From Adenophora triphylla var. japonica (taxonomy: Eukaryota > Streptophyta > Magnoliopsida > Asterales > Campanulaceae): 64,000 nt of DNA. The notes below the pieces were generated by a model. The model made no database searches. It worked only from the letters and a program-made list of their open reading frames with translations, and was not told the DNA's origin. The stretch covers positions 62,001 through 126,000 of the forward strand of contig JAFEMH010005397.1 of NCBI GenBank assembly GCA_022495995.1, written 5' to 3'. How positions within the stretch are numbered: position 1 is the first letter of the stretch; each line of letters begins with the position of its first letter. The position numbers and the translations under genes are program-made. Of the stretch, positions 24,571-36,365 are shown piece by piece.

Positions 24571-25137
24571 GGTGTGGCATGCTTTATTCTTTGGGATAAA
24601 GAGTGTGTACACCTCATTGGTAAAACCGCCCTTGAGCTGCAGTCAACTTCAAGTGGACTGGTAATATAAAAATTTGTTTCTTCTTAAAAAATATAATTTT
24701 ACTCTTACTTCTTATAAACACATTCAACTATATGCAATAATGACGTAATATATGTAAACTACTGATTGTTCTATTTAATTTACATTTTCTAGGGACTTTC
24801 GAGAGCTGTTACCGGGCTTGTGGGAGTGAAAGCATTGTTCAAGGTTAATGTCAAGAGTTGCCCTTATGCTGTAAACCTTGGTCCATTCCCTATTTTGAAG
24901 ATGACCACCGATGTAGCTGTGATTTCTGAATATTGTAACATGGCTTCTTTGTCTGCTGTTGATGCTCATCCCGAAGTAACTCCAGACCTACTCTTTGCTC
25001 CACCTAGGCCAATCCCAGTCCGGTCAGTTCCTAATGTTGTTCGGGTGGGCGTCAAGCGTAATCTGATGGGAGAATACTCTGGAAGTGAAGATGAAGAGCA
25101 GTCTAAGTCTAAAGCTGCTAAAACTGATGATGTATAG
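24571..25137 (+). CDS. RPA1-like protein, 3' part (exons 6b-7)
   Basis: This continues the gene cut at 10052. Exon 6b is 24571-24660, beginning GVACFILWDKE and IGKTALEL, the rest of the DBD-C OB fold. A GT-AG intron is at 24661-24792. Exon 7 is 24793-25137 with LVGVKALFKVNV and an acidic tail GEYSGSEDEE. The stop is TAG at 25135-25137. Together with the 5' part the uninterrupted protein would be 491 residues, within the usual range for plant RPA1-like paralogues that lack the N-terminal protein-interaction domain. I see no other break in either half, so the CACTA insertion seems to be the only lesion in the coding sequence. Confidence 0.8.
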
Positions 25138-25490
25138 TTTGTTTGGGTACCTCTTTTTAATGATATTTTGTGGGTTTGTTGGATGTTTGTCGAAGCTGAA
25201 AATTAAAGGTGTTGGATGTGTTGTAGTCAGTGATGGATATTAACAACTATATGCAGTTGTTAAGGGGTTGTTTTGCTTATATTCCCCTTTAGTAAAACTC
25301 CGTGCATTATTGGAGTCTTTTGGTTTTAAGTTGTCTTGGTCATAGACAAACTTGGTATGTAAGTTGTATTTGGAAGTGTTGCCTTTTGTGATATTCTCCA
25401 TATAATGATGGAGAATATTGGTTGTAAATATTCTAAGTAATGAAATGAAATATCGTTTTGTGAATTTCTTATGTATTTGAACATATATTA
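25138..25490 (+). other. Probable 3' untranslated region of the RPA1-like gene
   Basis: T- and G-rich sequence follows the stop, ending around AATGAAATGAAATATCG at 25439, which resembles a plant near-upstream polyadenylation element. No further coding sequence is seen before the dispersed repeat at 25520. Confidence 0.4.
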
Positions 25491-25519
25491 GGATTTTTTT
25501 TTCTCAAATGATTCCATTT

Positions 25520-26960
25520 TTTCTCCGTCTCACTTTAAATTACAAAATAATAGTAATTATTAATAAAGAAAACTAAATACAAATATTATTTTTTTCATCT
25601 CAAATAAACACTTTAAAAAATATACTTCTAAATGAGTATACTTCTAAATGAGGGACGGAGGATTTGAGAAGTCCATATACTACACAATTTCATAAAATTA
25701 TAAACAGGAGTACGTCCACAAACATTTACTTGGATGGTGATGTTAATTAATGACACAAAATCTTCACTGTACTAAGCTTATAAACTAAGTCATACCTAAT
25801 GAGTATGATGGAATACATTAAACTGAATAAAAGGTAATTTTATATGGGTATTCCATTACCCAACAATCTATGCATCACCACCATGCCAAACCGATCCAAA
25901 TGATGACCGGTCAATAGGGATGACCGATCCAACCATGCCAAACCGATCCAAATGATTTACCGGTTAATAGTTGACTTCTAATCGATTCAAATGATTTACC
26001 GGTCAATAGTTGACCTAACAGACCAAGGCCAAGCCAATCAAACCTGATTTACCGGTCCAACAGGCCAAGGCCAACCCAACCAAACCAAAAGAAAATGAGA
26101 GGTTAAAACTCCGTCTCACTTTAAATTACAAAATAATAATTATTAAAATAAAGAAAACTAAATAGAAATATTATTTAACAGAATTAAAAACAGTGACAAA
26201 AAAAGTTAATTTGAAAAATACATATTCTAACAGTTTTTTGGTTCATTCTGTCACGGAAAATGAGAGGTTAAATTTATACTTCTATAAAAAATTATAATCT
26301 TCATTTCAAAAATAAATATTACTTTCGACTTTAAATGAATAATCAAAAAATAATACTATATTTTTTGTCCAAAAAAAATGAACATTACTTTTTTCATCCC
26401 AATGAATATTTAACAGAATTAAAAATAGTTACGAAAAAAGTTAATTTTCTAACAGTTTAGTTTTTGAATAAAAAAGTTAACTTTTTAACAGTCGGTGAAG
26501 GCAAGGCAAGGCAAGGATCGATCAAGGCAAGGATCGGTCAAGGTCAAGGCAACTAGGCAAAGATCGGTCAAGGCAACGGTCAAATTTCAAAGGAAGACAT
26601 AAAAATAATCACTGTGTGTGTATAAAAAGGATAACCATTCATTCTCTTAATTCTCTTAGGCAATTTGGATCGGTCAAGGTCAAGGCAACTAGGGAAGGAT
26701 CGGTCAATGCAACTAGGCAAAGGATCGGTCAAGGCAACTAGGCAAGGCAACTGTTTGAAATTCGTACAAACTCCGCCTCACTTTAAATTACAAAATAATA
26801 AATATTAATAAAGACAACTAAATAAAAATATTAATTTTTCCATTTCAAATAAATACTTTAAAAAATATACTTCTATAAAATATTATAATCTTTATTTCAA
26901 AAATAAATATTATCTGTTTCTGTCGGTGAATCGACAATTTTTGAGACAATTTTTGAACCG
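25520..26960. repeat. Dispersed repeat copies D-F downstream of the RPA1-like gene
   Basis: The CTCCGTCTCACTTTAAATTA module recurs at about 25524, 26109 and 26767, each followed by the same AATAATAATTATTAATAAAG sequence. ACCGGTCAATAG/ACCGATCCAAATGA tracts at 25890-26080 and GGATCGGTCAAGGCAA tracts at 26500-26760 separate them. A segment with ACAGAATTAAAAA occurs twice (26178 and 26411). The same family flanks the gene on the left (1-3090). No coding sequence is seen. Confidence 0.6.
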
Positions 26961-27190
26961 TCACTACTATCAGCTAAATGAACAGAATAGTCAACTAATT
27001 ATAGAAAATGGAATTCTGCGAGTTTTTTAACTGGTCTCGGTCCCTATTGTGATTCTCTCTATAGATTAAACCTAATGGAATGATAAAAAAAACAAAAAAA
27101 AAACTAATTTTTGGACGTACAAAGAGTATGTTGTTGTACCGTAGAAAAAGGAAGCTGAAGTAAACAGTACAGTAGTGGTATCCCACCCAA
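26961..27190. other. Spacer, nothing recognised
   Basis: AT-rich sequence with no open frame of note, RNA gene or terminal repeat. Confidence 0.5.
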
Positions 27191-27207
27191 TAAATTTATG
27201 TGGTGAT

Positions 27208-27223
27208 CTCTCTCTCCATCGGT

Positions 27224-27261
<38 letters not shown>

Positions 27262-27395
27262 CATCGGTTATCCCCCTTCTCTCTCTCTCTCTCTCTCTCG
27301 CTCTCTCTCTCTCTTTCTCCATCGGTTACCCCCTCTCTCTCTCCATCGGTTTCTCACAACTGCTTTACCCCCCCTCTCTCTCTCTCCATCGATTT
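27208..27395. repeat. (CT)n microsatellite with interspersed CCATCGGTT
   Basis: CT runs are broken four to five times by CCATCGGTTAYC or CCATCGGTTTCTC, giving an irregular repeat of about 40 bp. Serine/leucine-rich open frames across it are low-complexity artefacts. Confidence 0.9.
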
Positions 27396-27399
27396 CTCA

Positions 27400-28300
27400 C
27401 AACTGCGGAAAGTTATACTCAATCACTCTATCCACCAAAAGAAATGGAAATCTACAGCCCACATCATAACAAACAAAACCCATATCAGAAACCATATAAT
27501 CACAGTGAAAATAACCACCAGAAAGCCCACATGTTACCGAAGCAAAGCCCCCATCATATCCTATAAATAGGCACCCACCTGGTCTCTGCTGGGTTCAAAG
27601 AGTTAACTCAAAATAGGAATACCAGAAGAAATTACTAATATTTAGTCAAAACGGGTCTATCTGTGTGGATGTTGGGTTTTGATGCGGTATGAATCACTTG
27701 GAACCAGCAGAGAACGCTTGCGTGCTTGAGCTCTGGAACAGGGAAACGGTGTAGACGGTTTTTTAGGTAGATAGCAGAGAACGGTGAGGGGGATTGAGGT
27801 TAGGCTAGGTTTTTGGTGAGGAAGTTGATGGCTAGAGTTTGGCGTTGTTAGGGGATGATGGTGAATGACTTAGGGCTCTTAGAAAAAGGGGAGCAGTGTT
27901 GGGTGACGGCTTTGTTGAGGAGAGGCACCGGTGAATGAGCGATTGAGAGTGGATTGAGTTTCCACCGGTGAGGGAGGTTGTTGTTGTTTAGATATAGAGA
28001 GGGATAGAATCAGGTGAGGATTTGATTGAGGAAGAAATTGGATCGGTGCGATTGGGGGGCTTGGGTCGCCGGTTGGTTTGGGTGAGAAGGTCGGCGGTTG
28101 ATTAAAGGGAGGACCCAGGTGAAGGTTTTGGCCGGAGAGGGAGGATTGGTTTTAGTCTTGGCCGGAGAGGGAGGAACCTGCGAGTATAGAGAGAGAGAGA
28201 GAGAGGAGAGAGATTGCGTTTAGAGAGAGATGATGGGGGCTTTGCTTTGCTTTGGGAGTTTAAGCTACAGTCACCACTGAAGAAAAGGGACAATACTATT
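27400..28300. other. GA-rich, relatively GC-rich block of unknown nature
   Basis: Composition changes to G/A-rich (GGTGAGGGAGGTTG, GTTTTGGCCGGAGAGGGAGG repeated at 28127 and 28157), with a GA microsatellite at 28188-28215. It could be the promoter and leader of a minus-strand gene or a captured fragment. The best minus-strand frame (28293 down to 28102) is serine/leucine/proline-rich and unlike any family I know. Confidence 0.3.
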
Positions 28301-28319
28301 AAAAATTTACTCCCATCCG

Positions 28320-29005
28320 ACTGTCCAATTTACCGTCTTCATCGGTAAGGCAAAACAATAGGTAAGGCAACATGTCAAGGAAACAAACAATCGGTAAGGC
28401 AACATATCAAGGCAACAAGGCCACATGTCAAGGCAACATACATCGGTAAGGCACCAAACAATCGGTCAACAAGAGGCTACTATTGCACTCCAAACAAATC
28501 ATATACTCACTCCATCTCACTTTAAATTACAAAATAATAATTATTAATAAAGAAAACTAAATAAAAAATTTTCTATCTCAAATAAATACTTTAAAAAATT
28601 TACTTCTATAAAAAATTATAATCTTCATTTCAAAAATAAATATTACTTTTGACTCAAAATGAATAACCAAAAAATAATACTACATTTTTTGTCCAAAAAA
28701 ATTAACATTACTTTTTTCATCCCAATAAATATTTTATAAAATATTACTTTATTTGTTTAAAAAATTAATGTCATATATTGAAACGAAGGCACTAACCTTA
28801 CAAACATTAATTTTTGGCCTTTACCACCGATTTGGTCAACCGGTTACTTACTGATTTGTGCTTCACCTATTTGGTCTTTGGTCAACCGGTTAGTTACTGA
28901 TTTGTGTTTTACCGATTTGGTCAACGGTTACTGATTTGTGCATTGGGATTTAAATAACTCGCTAGACGGTGTAGAGTCAAAATCGCTACACGGTGTAGCG
29001 AGTTT
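28320..29005. repeat. Dispersed repeat copy G with terminal palindrome
   Basis: ATCGGTAAGGCAAC tracts (28340-28480) are followed by the CTCCATCTCACTTTAAATTA module at 28508. Then comes a segment (28740-28815) that is the reverse complement of 1540-1620. Then TTTGGTCAACCGGTTA repeats, and finally CGCTACACGGTGTAGCGAG at 28985-29003, a near-perfect palindrome. Unrelated sequence begins after 29005. This looks like the right edge of the family whose left copies begin TGTAGCGAGTTTAACCGGT. Confidence 0.5.
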
Positions 29006-30289
29006 CAAAAAAAGACATATTTTGGGCAAAACTTTGAACAGTAAGTCATTTTTGGAATTAAAAAAGTAAAAAGGTATTATTTGAGAAAAAATTCGAGAGA
29101 GAGGGGTAAAAATATATTTTAAAGGTGAATATAATTTATTTATTTTTTCCTAGAACTAAAATTTGTTAAAATATTATTAATACATTGTTTATTGTTAGAC
29201 CCACATCGGTAGACTCACTTTCGAACAATAGACTGATAGCAAGGGCAACTTGAAGGTTTAAATCATCCTTAGTAGCAAGTGAGGTGGCAACATCGGTCAC
29301 AACAAGTTTATTTAATGAGTTGAATTTTATTACCTGTTATAATTTTGACCGTAAAGCACTTTTCCAAATATTTGGAGGGTAAGTCAAATTTCAAAATTCA
29401 CTCTAAATATTTGAATTGGTAAATAGTATATTATTCCTAGATCTATTTATCAGTTGGGGTACTATTCTATATCTATCATTTTTCTTCACTGTCTTCAAAT
29501 GATTTCTTAGTTGCAGCCATTAGAGAGTACTATTTCAAAATGAAAATAAGTAAATCATGTATGCTTGGGAGGAAAAAGGATGGGGCAGAATCAAATGTGA
29601 AAGGTATTAATATATCAATTTTATTTAATATGTTCATAAACATAGAATGTTCATAAATGTCATGGATTGCCATTTAACTCCTCATTTGTAGCATTCCATA
29701 TGTGTTTTCCTCATATGATTATTATCCAAATGGAAATGGTTAACAATTAATGCTCTAAAAGAATTTGTGATGTATATCTTCATTACGAGTATATTTTATA
29801 TTGCTAAATTCTCTAATTTTAAATAACAATTAATGTAATAATAACATTTTGGTTAGCAATTTAAATTAAAAAAAAAATTATTTATCCTATGCTAATTGCA
29901 ATTGGAATTAAACTTCAGTAACTTATAATGAACCATTCTAATATGCTCGATTAATATCAATAGCAATCAACCCATTAATATTAATATTATTCTTTCCACC
30001 ACGTGTATGTAAATCAAAGTATATTACTAAGACTTTAGAAGAGGATTAGTATTTTACTCTCATTTTATGGGAGTATATGCAAATCCTTGTGAACTATCAC
30101 TACATCTTTAAGTTAAATATACTTCACAACAAACAAGTTAACAATCGTTTTCCTCCAGCTTTCATGAAGTTTCAATTACTTTTGTATGTACACAAATTCA
30201 TGGTAAATGTAATGGAACATACATTTTGAATATCAGCAAATAATGTAATCCTTCCGTTCCGAATATTTATAACTTCCTAAACTCTACTA
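29006..30289. other. AT-rich intergenic DNA; one possible short exon at 29540
   Basis: An ATG at 29540 opens a short frame (MKISKSCMLGRKKDGAESNV) ending at a GTATTAAT donor-like site near 29604. It could be an upstream exon of the Rep-helicase gene, which would place the Helitron's 5' end further left than proposed. Nothing else is recognised. Confidence 0.3.
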
Positions 30290-30536
30290 CTCCATCCGTC
30301 CCAGAATAACAGTCCCTTTTTTTCCGTTGTTATTACGAATGAACTTTGCGCAATAATTAAGGCTACTTTTAATTATTCTAATAAAAATTTAAAAATTGTT
30401 ATTGACACTCCATTATAAATACTACCAATACCAAATTTAAGATTCACATTAAGATAATTATGATTAGCCTTAATTATTGCTCAAAGTTCCTTTGTAGTAA
30501 CATAAAAAAAAGACTATCATTCCGGAACAGAGGGAG
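30290..30536. mobile_element. Stowaway-type MITE, TA target site
   Basis: It starts CTCCATCCGTCCCAGAATAA and ends TTCCGGAACAGAGGGAG, flanked by TA at 30288-30289 and 30537-30538. It resembles the element at 43314-43564 in size (247 vs 251 bp) and in the inner terminus (GGACTATCATTC). Confidence 0.85.
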
Positions 30537-30901
30537 TATTTCACGTAGTATAAGAAGTTTGTAAAAGAATTATAATTCCAGTTCAATAAGCTGTGAAAGA
30601 AGATAACAAAATTAACTAACCATATGAATATGAAATTAGGGAAGACATTTAAGAGAAGTATGGAAATACCTGCTTCGCATTTAGGGGATCTAAAGTATTA
30701 GTATTCTCTGCAATCTTTGTCCAAAAACAATATATTCAGTCGCAGAGTGGATTTATTGAAGGAGAATGAGAATTCTGGAATATGAAGATAACATGTTTTA
30801 TAAAATTTTCCTTTGATTTGAGTTGGCCGTTGAGACATCCATTTTTTCATTATGCTATGGGAATAAGGCTTGAGACTTAAATTATTTGACAATGTCAGCA
30901 A

Positions 30902-31052
30902 AGCAATAGTAATTGTATGATAGGTTTTGGTTGTTGAGAGTATTAAATTGTAGCAATGGTAATCGGATGATAGGTTTTGGTTGTTGAGAGTGTTAAATTG
31001 TAGCAATAGTTATTGTATGATAGGTTTTGGTTGTTGAGAGTGTTAAATTGTA
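30902..31052. repeat. 50-bp tandem repeat, three copies
   Basis: Three consecutive 50-bp units begin AGCAATRGTWATYGKATGAT and contain AGGTTTTGGTTGTTGAGAG. It lies about 170 bp upstream of the proposed Helitron 5' end. Confidence 0.85.
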
Positions 31053-32009
31053 GTTAGAGGAGAGTATGAATGAAGTACAACACGGAGGTATTGGCGGTTG
31101 ATATATTGGTGTTGTTGTGTCCAAAGTGTTTTGAAAGCTGTTCATGGTTTATACACGTTTGGGCAAATTATGAAGTCATTGACATTGGGCTTTTATAAGT
31201 GTTTTCAATGTTACTTATCCCATCTATACTACTAATGGTTAGAATGGGTTTAAGATGAGAATCGAACTGAAATAGTTTATTAACATTTTTTTAATATTAT
31301 GTTTATGTTATTGCTTTGTACAATTAAGTTACATAATATGCAATTAAAATTATATTTTTTTCCTGTTATTATCATTGATTTCAACCTATTTGTAATTGAC
31401 TTATGTTTTCATTTACCTATGATTTAGCTAATGATCAAGTACGCCCAACTTCATCGGTTGAATGTTCATCTATAAAAAAACGTCTTTTGATGGACATTGG
31501 AAATTGTGAGTTCATTTCTTTATTTACCAAAATATTATACTTTTAATTTACTTACATATTTGTCAACTTAATGTCTGTAAGTTCATTATTTTTGCTTCTA
31601 ATATATTTACTTTTCCTTTTTTTTAGTGGCGCATTTAAGGTTTCGTTCAGATAGTACAATCGTTATAAAAAAACGAACTTTTGGGTCATTATCAGGACAT
31701 GAAATTACACCTTCTACAATTGCGGCTCCTACAAATGTTACATCTTCAGAGCGTACGATATGTTTGGCTTTGGAAACATCTAATCACAGTCTAAATCCAC
31801 TTTGTAAGTAAACATATATATACTGATATTGAATTCACATATTAATTCTTTTCTGTCCATAAATGTTATTTAATATGTTTTGATATTTTAATTTATTAAT
31901 TGATATTATCTAATTTTCATGATTATATTGTAGTTACAAATCTTAATGTTAATTTTGAAATTAATAACACGATGGGATCATTTTCACTAAGGCAACACTA
32001 CAAGAAATA

Positions 32010-32515
32010 GGCTTATTTACGGCGGTTAAAATTCGCCGTAAATACCACGCGCCCCGCCGTATATAGTATTTACGGCGGACTAGCCGCCGTAAATAGACCC
32101 CCGTATAAATCATCGCCGTAAATACTATATACCTGCGGATAACCGTCAGAATACTATATACGGCGGATATACCACCGCCGTATATAAATGAAATACATAC
32201 GTATATTATGGCGTATTTGAGTGATCTTTATACGGCGGTATGTGTAACCGTCGTAAATAAGAGACGAGTCGTCCGCTCTTTAACGAGTCGTCCCAGTTGC
32301 ACCCCCACCAGGTTCCCTCGTCCAGACGAGTCGTCCAAGGCCATTTTATACGGCGGTGACTATATTCGCCGTAAATAACTTAATAGGGACGACTCGTCCA
32401 ACTGTGCACGAGTCGTACCATTTACACCCCCTACTGGTTCCCTCATCCCCCCTTTGGGCACGAGTCGTCCCTAGTTTTATACGGCGGATTTAGTCACCGC
32501 CGTAAATAAGCCTAT
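32010..32515. repeat. Left subterminal repeats of CACTA element 3
   Basis: TTTACGGCGG, CGCCGTAAATA and ATATACGGCGGA occur in both orientations. They are interleaved with a second motif, GACGAGTCGTCC, present about six times between 32265 and 32475 and not evident at the other end. The ACGGCGG motif recurs at 42825-43090. Confidence 0.8.
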
Positions 32516-32802
32516 TTTTTTTCCCAAATTTTGTATAATTCATTTTCCCCAAAATACGTTCACAAAAACCAAATTCAACCTCGTACACACACAAATAAAA
32601 CCTGTATATAACCAAAAATACACAAATGCAATCAATATTTACAATCTACATATTAACACAATTAATGTTGAATGTATCCAGACATAATAACCATTATACA
32701 AAAAAGTTATTAGTTGTTGAATGTATCCAAAATACACAATGTCTAAAATCCACAACACCTATTCATTACCGTCATTTCCACGTCGTTCCATCCAACAACG
32801 TT

Positions 32803-34318
32803 TCAAATAATCAATTTGTTGTTGTAACTGCCGGCGTTCCTCCCGAAGTTGTTGTTGTAATCGCTCCCGAAGTTGTTGTTGTAACTGCCGGCGTTCCTCC
32901 TCATTTTGTCGGCGTTCCTCCCGAAGTTGCCTTTCAAAATCTCGCCCGACCCCGCCACCGCCTCCAATACAAACTGCCCGAGAAGTTGGGATTTACCAAA
33001 CACCTTAGTTTTGTTAAGACCGCCTTCCATACATCGCACTCTCCCGTGGTCATCAGGGCCCATCATACCAACAAAAATATTTTCACGCACCGTGGGAGAG
33101 TTTTGTTGCTCCTCCTGCATCCTCAATTGCATCATTAAGCGTTTGTCGTAACAAAAACAACATGTTCAATATAAATGTTTTAACTTTAATTAATATTATG
33201 AAAATGAAGTTAGAAATGAAAAAAGTATTCTATAGAATAACAAACCGAAATGTAAAAGGTTGAAACTTTAACTTACAATCATTTGAGTGGTTTCTTGATC
33301 TCGCGGTGTTTTGCCCGTGCGCGTATGTATGAAAATGCTTACGCGATCAGTTGGTAAACCCTTGTCATCTCTCTACAATTTATAATAGAATCATTTGACC
33401 AAAAAAATATATTTATATACGATACAAAAAGAAACATTAATTGAATTGACAACTGAGAACTAAATTGAACGATGACAAACCTCTTTGATGACTTTGGGAT
33501 GGGACGTTTTTCCGGTCCTATTCAGGCACGATTGCTTTTCTCGATTCAATTTATTTGTTTCTGATATTTCCTGGAAAAAAAAAAAAAGATAATATTAGTA
33601 TTAATTTGACTACTTATATAAGACATATCACGATAATAGATTGAGATTAATTTGAAATATACCCGAGCCTTGTTCGTACCCCACATCGCAACAAGTGCAG
33701 CCCATTGATCCGCAATGCACCCACGGGGTGGGTTAGCCAATGCGTCTTGGTCGGATTCATACATCTTATAATGAGATTTCAACTGAGTAATATTCATAAC
33801 TGAGTCAATATTCATAACAAAGTCATAACTGAGTAATATTCATAACTGAGTAATACTTATTATATGTTTGTCTCACCTGGTATTTCCAGTCACGCCACGC
33901 TTTACCGAGAGAAAGAACCATAACCGGGTAATACTCCGGAGGAGCATTTGTATTTTCCTATATACACAATTCAACAAAGAAAAAAAACAATTGTTAGAGA
34001 ATCATAAGACTTTTGACTACGTACTAGAGATTTATGTAAGAAATATGGATTACAACTTACCAGAACGTCATTCCATACGTTATTTATGCACTCATGGTCC
34101 ATCTGAGACCACTCTCTAGTTAATGGGAAATGTTCCCCATTTTTAGCAAAAATTCCTATCTGAGTAGCTAATTTTGCCATTTCCCCACCAACTGGTTGAC
34201 CATAATTATTCCATATTATGTTCAATCTCTCTTTACCCCATTTGGGGGTTGGTTTTGCCAGCCCTCTTCCTTTAGGGTTCGAGCCCTGACCTGGTAATAA
34301 ATTTTTCTTTGGCGGCAT
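32803..34318 (-). CDS. TnpA-like (Transposase_24/Ptta, En/Spm) gene of CACTA element 3
   Basis: Minus-strand exons, approximate: 34318-34061 (MPPKKNLLPGQG, WNNYGQPVG), 33957-33877 (APPEYYPVMVLSLGKAW), about 33800-33662 (SHYKMYESDQDALA, WAALVAMWGTNKAR), about 33570-33485 (NREKQSCLNRTGKTSHP), 33375-33283 (LPTDRVSIFIHTRTGK) and 33135-32803. The CLNRTGKTSH and FIHTRTGK motifs are hallmarks of the plant Ptta/En/Spm Transposase_24 family, presumed subterminal-repeat-binding accessory proteins. The C-terminal exon has Asn/Gly-rich repeats (NAGSYNNNFG) encoded by a short tandem repeat at 32815-32935. I see no certain nonsense codon, so this may be the best-preserved CACTA gene here, though some exon edges are uncertain. 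Confidence 0.6.
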
Positions 34319-34339
34319 ATCTGTCATATGACAATTCAA

Positions 34340-35780
34340 TTATAGCACAAAAATTGGATAAACCAAGTAAAGGACCCAAAAAAATAGTCTTATAATATAT
34401 GTATAAGACCTATAAATTTATTATAGGTCTTATGTATCATGTATAAGACCTATAAAATGCCTAGATAATAATAAAACAACAAGTATATTTATAAATAGAA
34501 TAGTTTGACAAAGCCAGGTGAAAGGATGATGATCATACAAGAAGCAAACAAAAGGCGATAAACCTAAGCTTACAATTAAATGCATAATTGTATGTCCCTT
34601 CAAAATAAAACCTTTATTGCCACATCAGTTAAGTAGCTCCACATATCAGTTAAGTAGCTCAAGCCAGTACAAATTAGTCCAAGCTCACAAGTAATGAACA
34701 ATGTGAGGTCCTTTGCCTTAAAAATGGACATCAAAACATTCAGAAATCGTGCATAAACCTCAAACGGCCAAGTTAAACAACATTTGTGAGGTGCCACACA
34801 CAGTGAGAAACCAGATTGGTCCGGTACAAGCACTTCTCGAAAAGATGATATGAGAAAGACAGATACTAGGTGCCACTATTTGCCACAAAAAAAAAAACAT
34901 GAATCAAGTGCTTAGGACTTCCACAAGTGAATCCAGACCTAAATGGGACTTCTGGAAGGGAATTCGGACCTAATCATGAAATCTAATAGGAAATTAGCTA
35001 TAAGGCTGTTTGGTCAAAAGAATACTCTGATGCTACTCAGATTATAAAAGGGAATAGCTATAAGGCTGTTTGCTCAAAGAATACTCATATTCTAATAGCG
35101 ATTGTTGCTTCTGATCATTAGCTATAAGGCTGTTTGGTCACAAAAATACTCAAAAAACCAAACCAAACCAACCTGCACCTTTAGCTAACTTTTGGTTCTT
35201 TTTCTCGCGCTTGACTCTGTTCGATTGGGCTTGAGAAGAACACAACAAACCAAATTGAGACCAAATAGACTATTAAATGAAAAGGGTAAACGTATGAGAG
35301 CCTGTTTATGCTCTCTGGTAAAAGCTGAAAAGTAAATCCCTTAACACACGATGATCAATATGTAAACAGCTGAAAAGTAAATCCCATTTTGCCCTTAAAC
35401 GGCCTTCCATTCATGTCATCATTTTTTTTTCTCTTGCTAATCCAAATTGACCCCGACTCTTATACATTAATATAGACGTGAACGACACCACAAAAGTTTT
35501 GCACTACAAATTTATCTCAAGACACAAAGTACCTTGATATAAAGTCAAATCGCGAGTTGGTTCATACTCGTGGCTTCACTATTATATGTTTCTCAGTTTA
35601 CAAATAAAAATTATCAAATCGGAGTTAAAAATGTCGTACCATTATTTAAAATCTCACCAAATTGGCAATGTTTAATGAATAACTGACATTTTTAATCTTA
35701 CACTGGAAGCATTTATTTTTTATAATAAAAAAAGCTGAAGAACACATTAAAATAAAAAGAACATTCTTTTAGGGATGGAA
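34340..35780. other. Non-coding interior of CACTA element 3
   Basis: It contains a three-copy repeat of TAGCTATAAGGCTGTTTGGTC at about 34995, 35047 and 35120, and a repeated TATAAGACCTATAAA at 34400-34455. No coding sequence is recognised. Confidence 0.5.
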
Positions 35781-35784
35781 CAAC

Positions 35785-36093
35785 CAAAAAACAAAAAAAT
35801 TGGTGGGAAGCTGCGGGGGAACAACAAACATGACATTACTGGGGCTCGCGGGTTGTGGACACATTTGTTATATGTCACATTTAACAAATACCATAAACCA
35901 TGACATTACACTAACATTTCCAACGAATCAACCAAAAACAAAAAATTGGTGGGAAAGCGGGCGGGGGAACAACAAACATGACATTACGGGGGGCTCCCTG
36001 GGTTGTGGACACATTTGTTATATGTCACATTTAACAAAAAACAAATACCAAATCGGGGGAAGCGGCGGGGGAACAACAACAACAACCACAAGG

Positions 36094-36124
<31 letters not shown>

Positions 36125-36130
36125 CTATGT
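35785..36130. repeat. Tandem duplication of about 145 bp and an (AAC)n microsatellite
   Basis: The block AACCAAAAAACAAAAAAATT...GGTTGTGGACACATTTGTTATATGTCACATTTAAC occurs at about 35780-35895 and again at 35928-36037. A third partial GGCGGGGGAACAACA follows. AAC triplets run 36074-36122. Open frames here (Asn-rich or Val-rich) are artefacts of the triplet repeat. Confidence 0.8.
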
Positions 36131-36365
36131 GGCAAGCCTTGCTTGATACGTAAAAGTATAAAATAGTACGGGGGGTGGGGCTCATGGTACCAAATCGGTG
36201 GGGAAGCGAGGCGGGGACATCCCAAAGTAAAAATTGGATATTCATTTAATATATTCAAATTTCTACGGGCATCAAAGGAGTACCTGGAAAAGCGTGATGA
36301 CGGAGGTAGAAAGTAAGAGCGCCGCAACAAGATCCTGTAGGAAATAAGAGTTTGATCAAAAGAAG

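Noticed and set aside
27104..27570. Ser/Leu-rich and Arg/Glu-rich open frames on both strands
   Set aside because: Translations of the CT/GA microsatellite.
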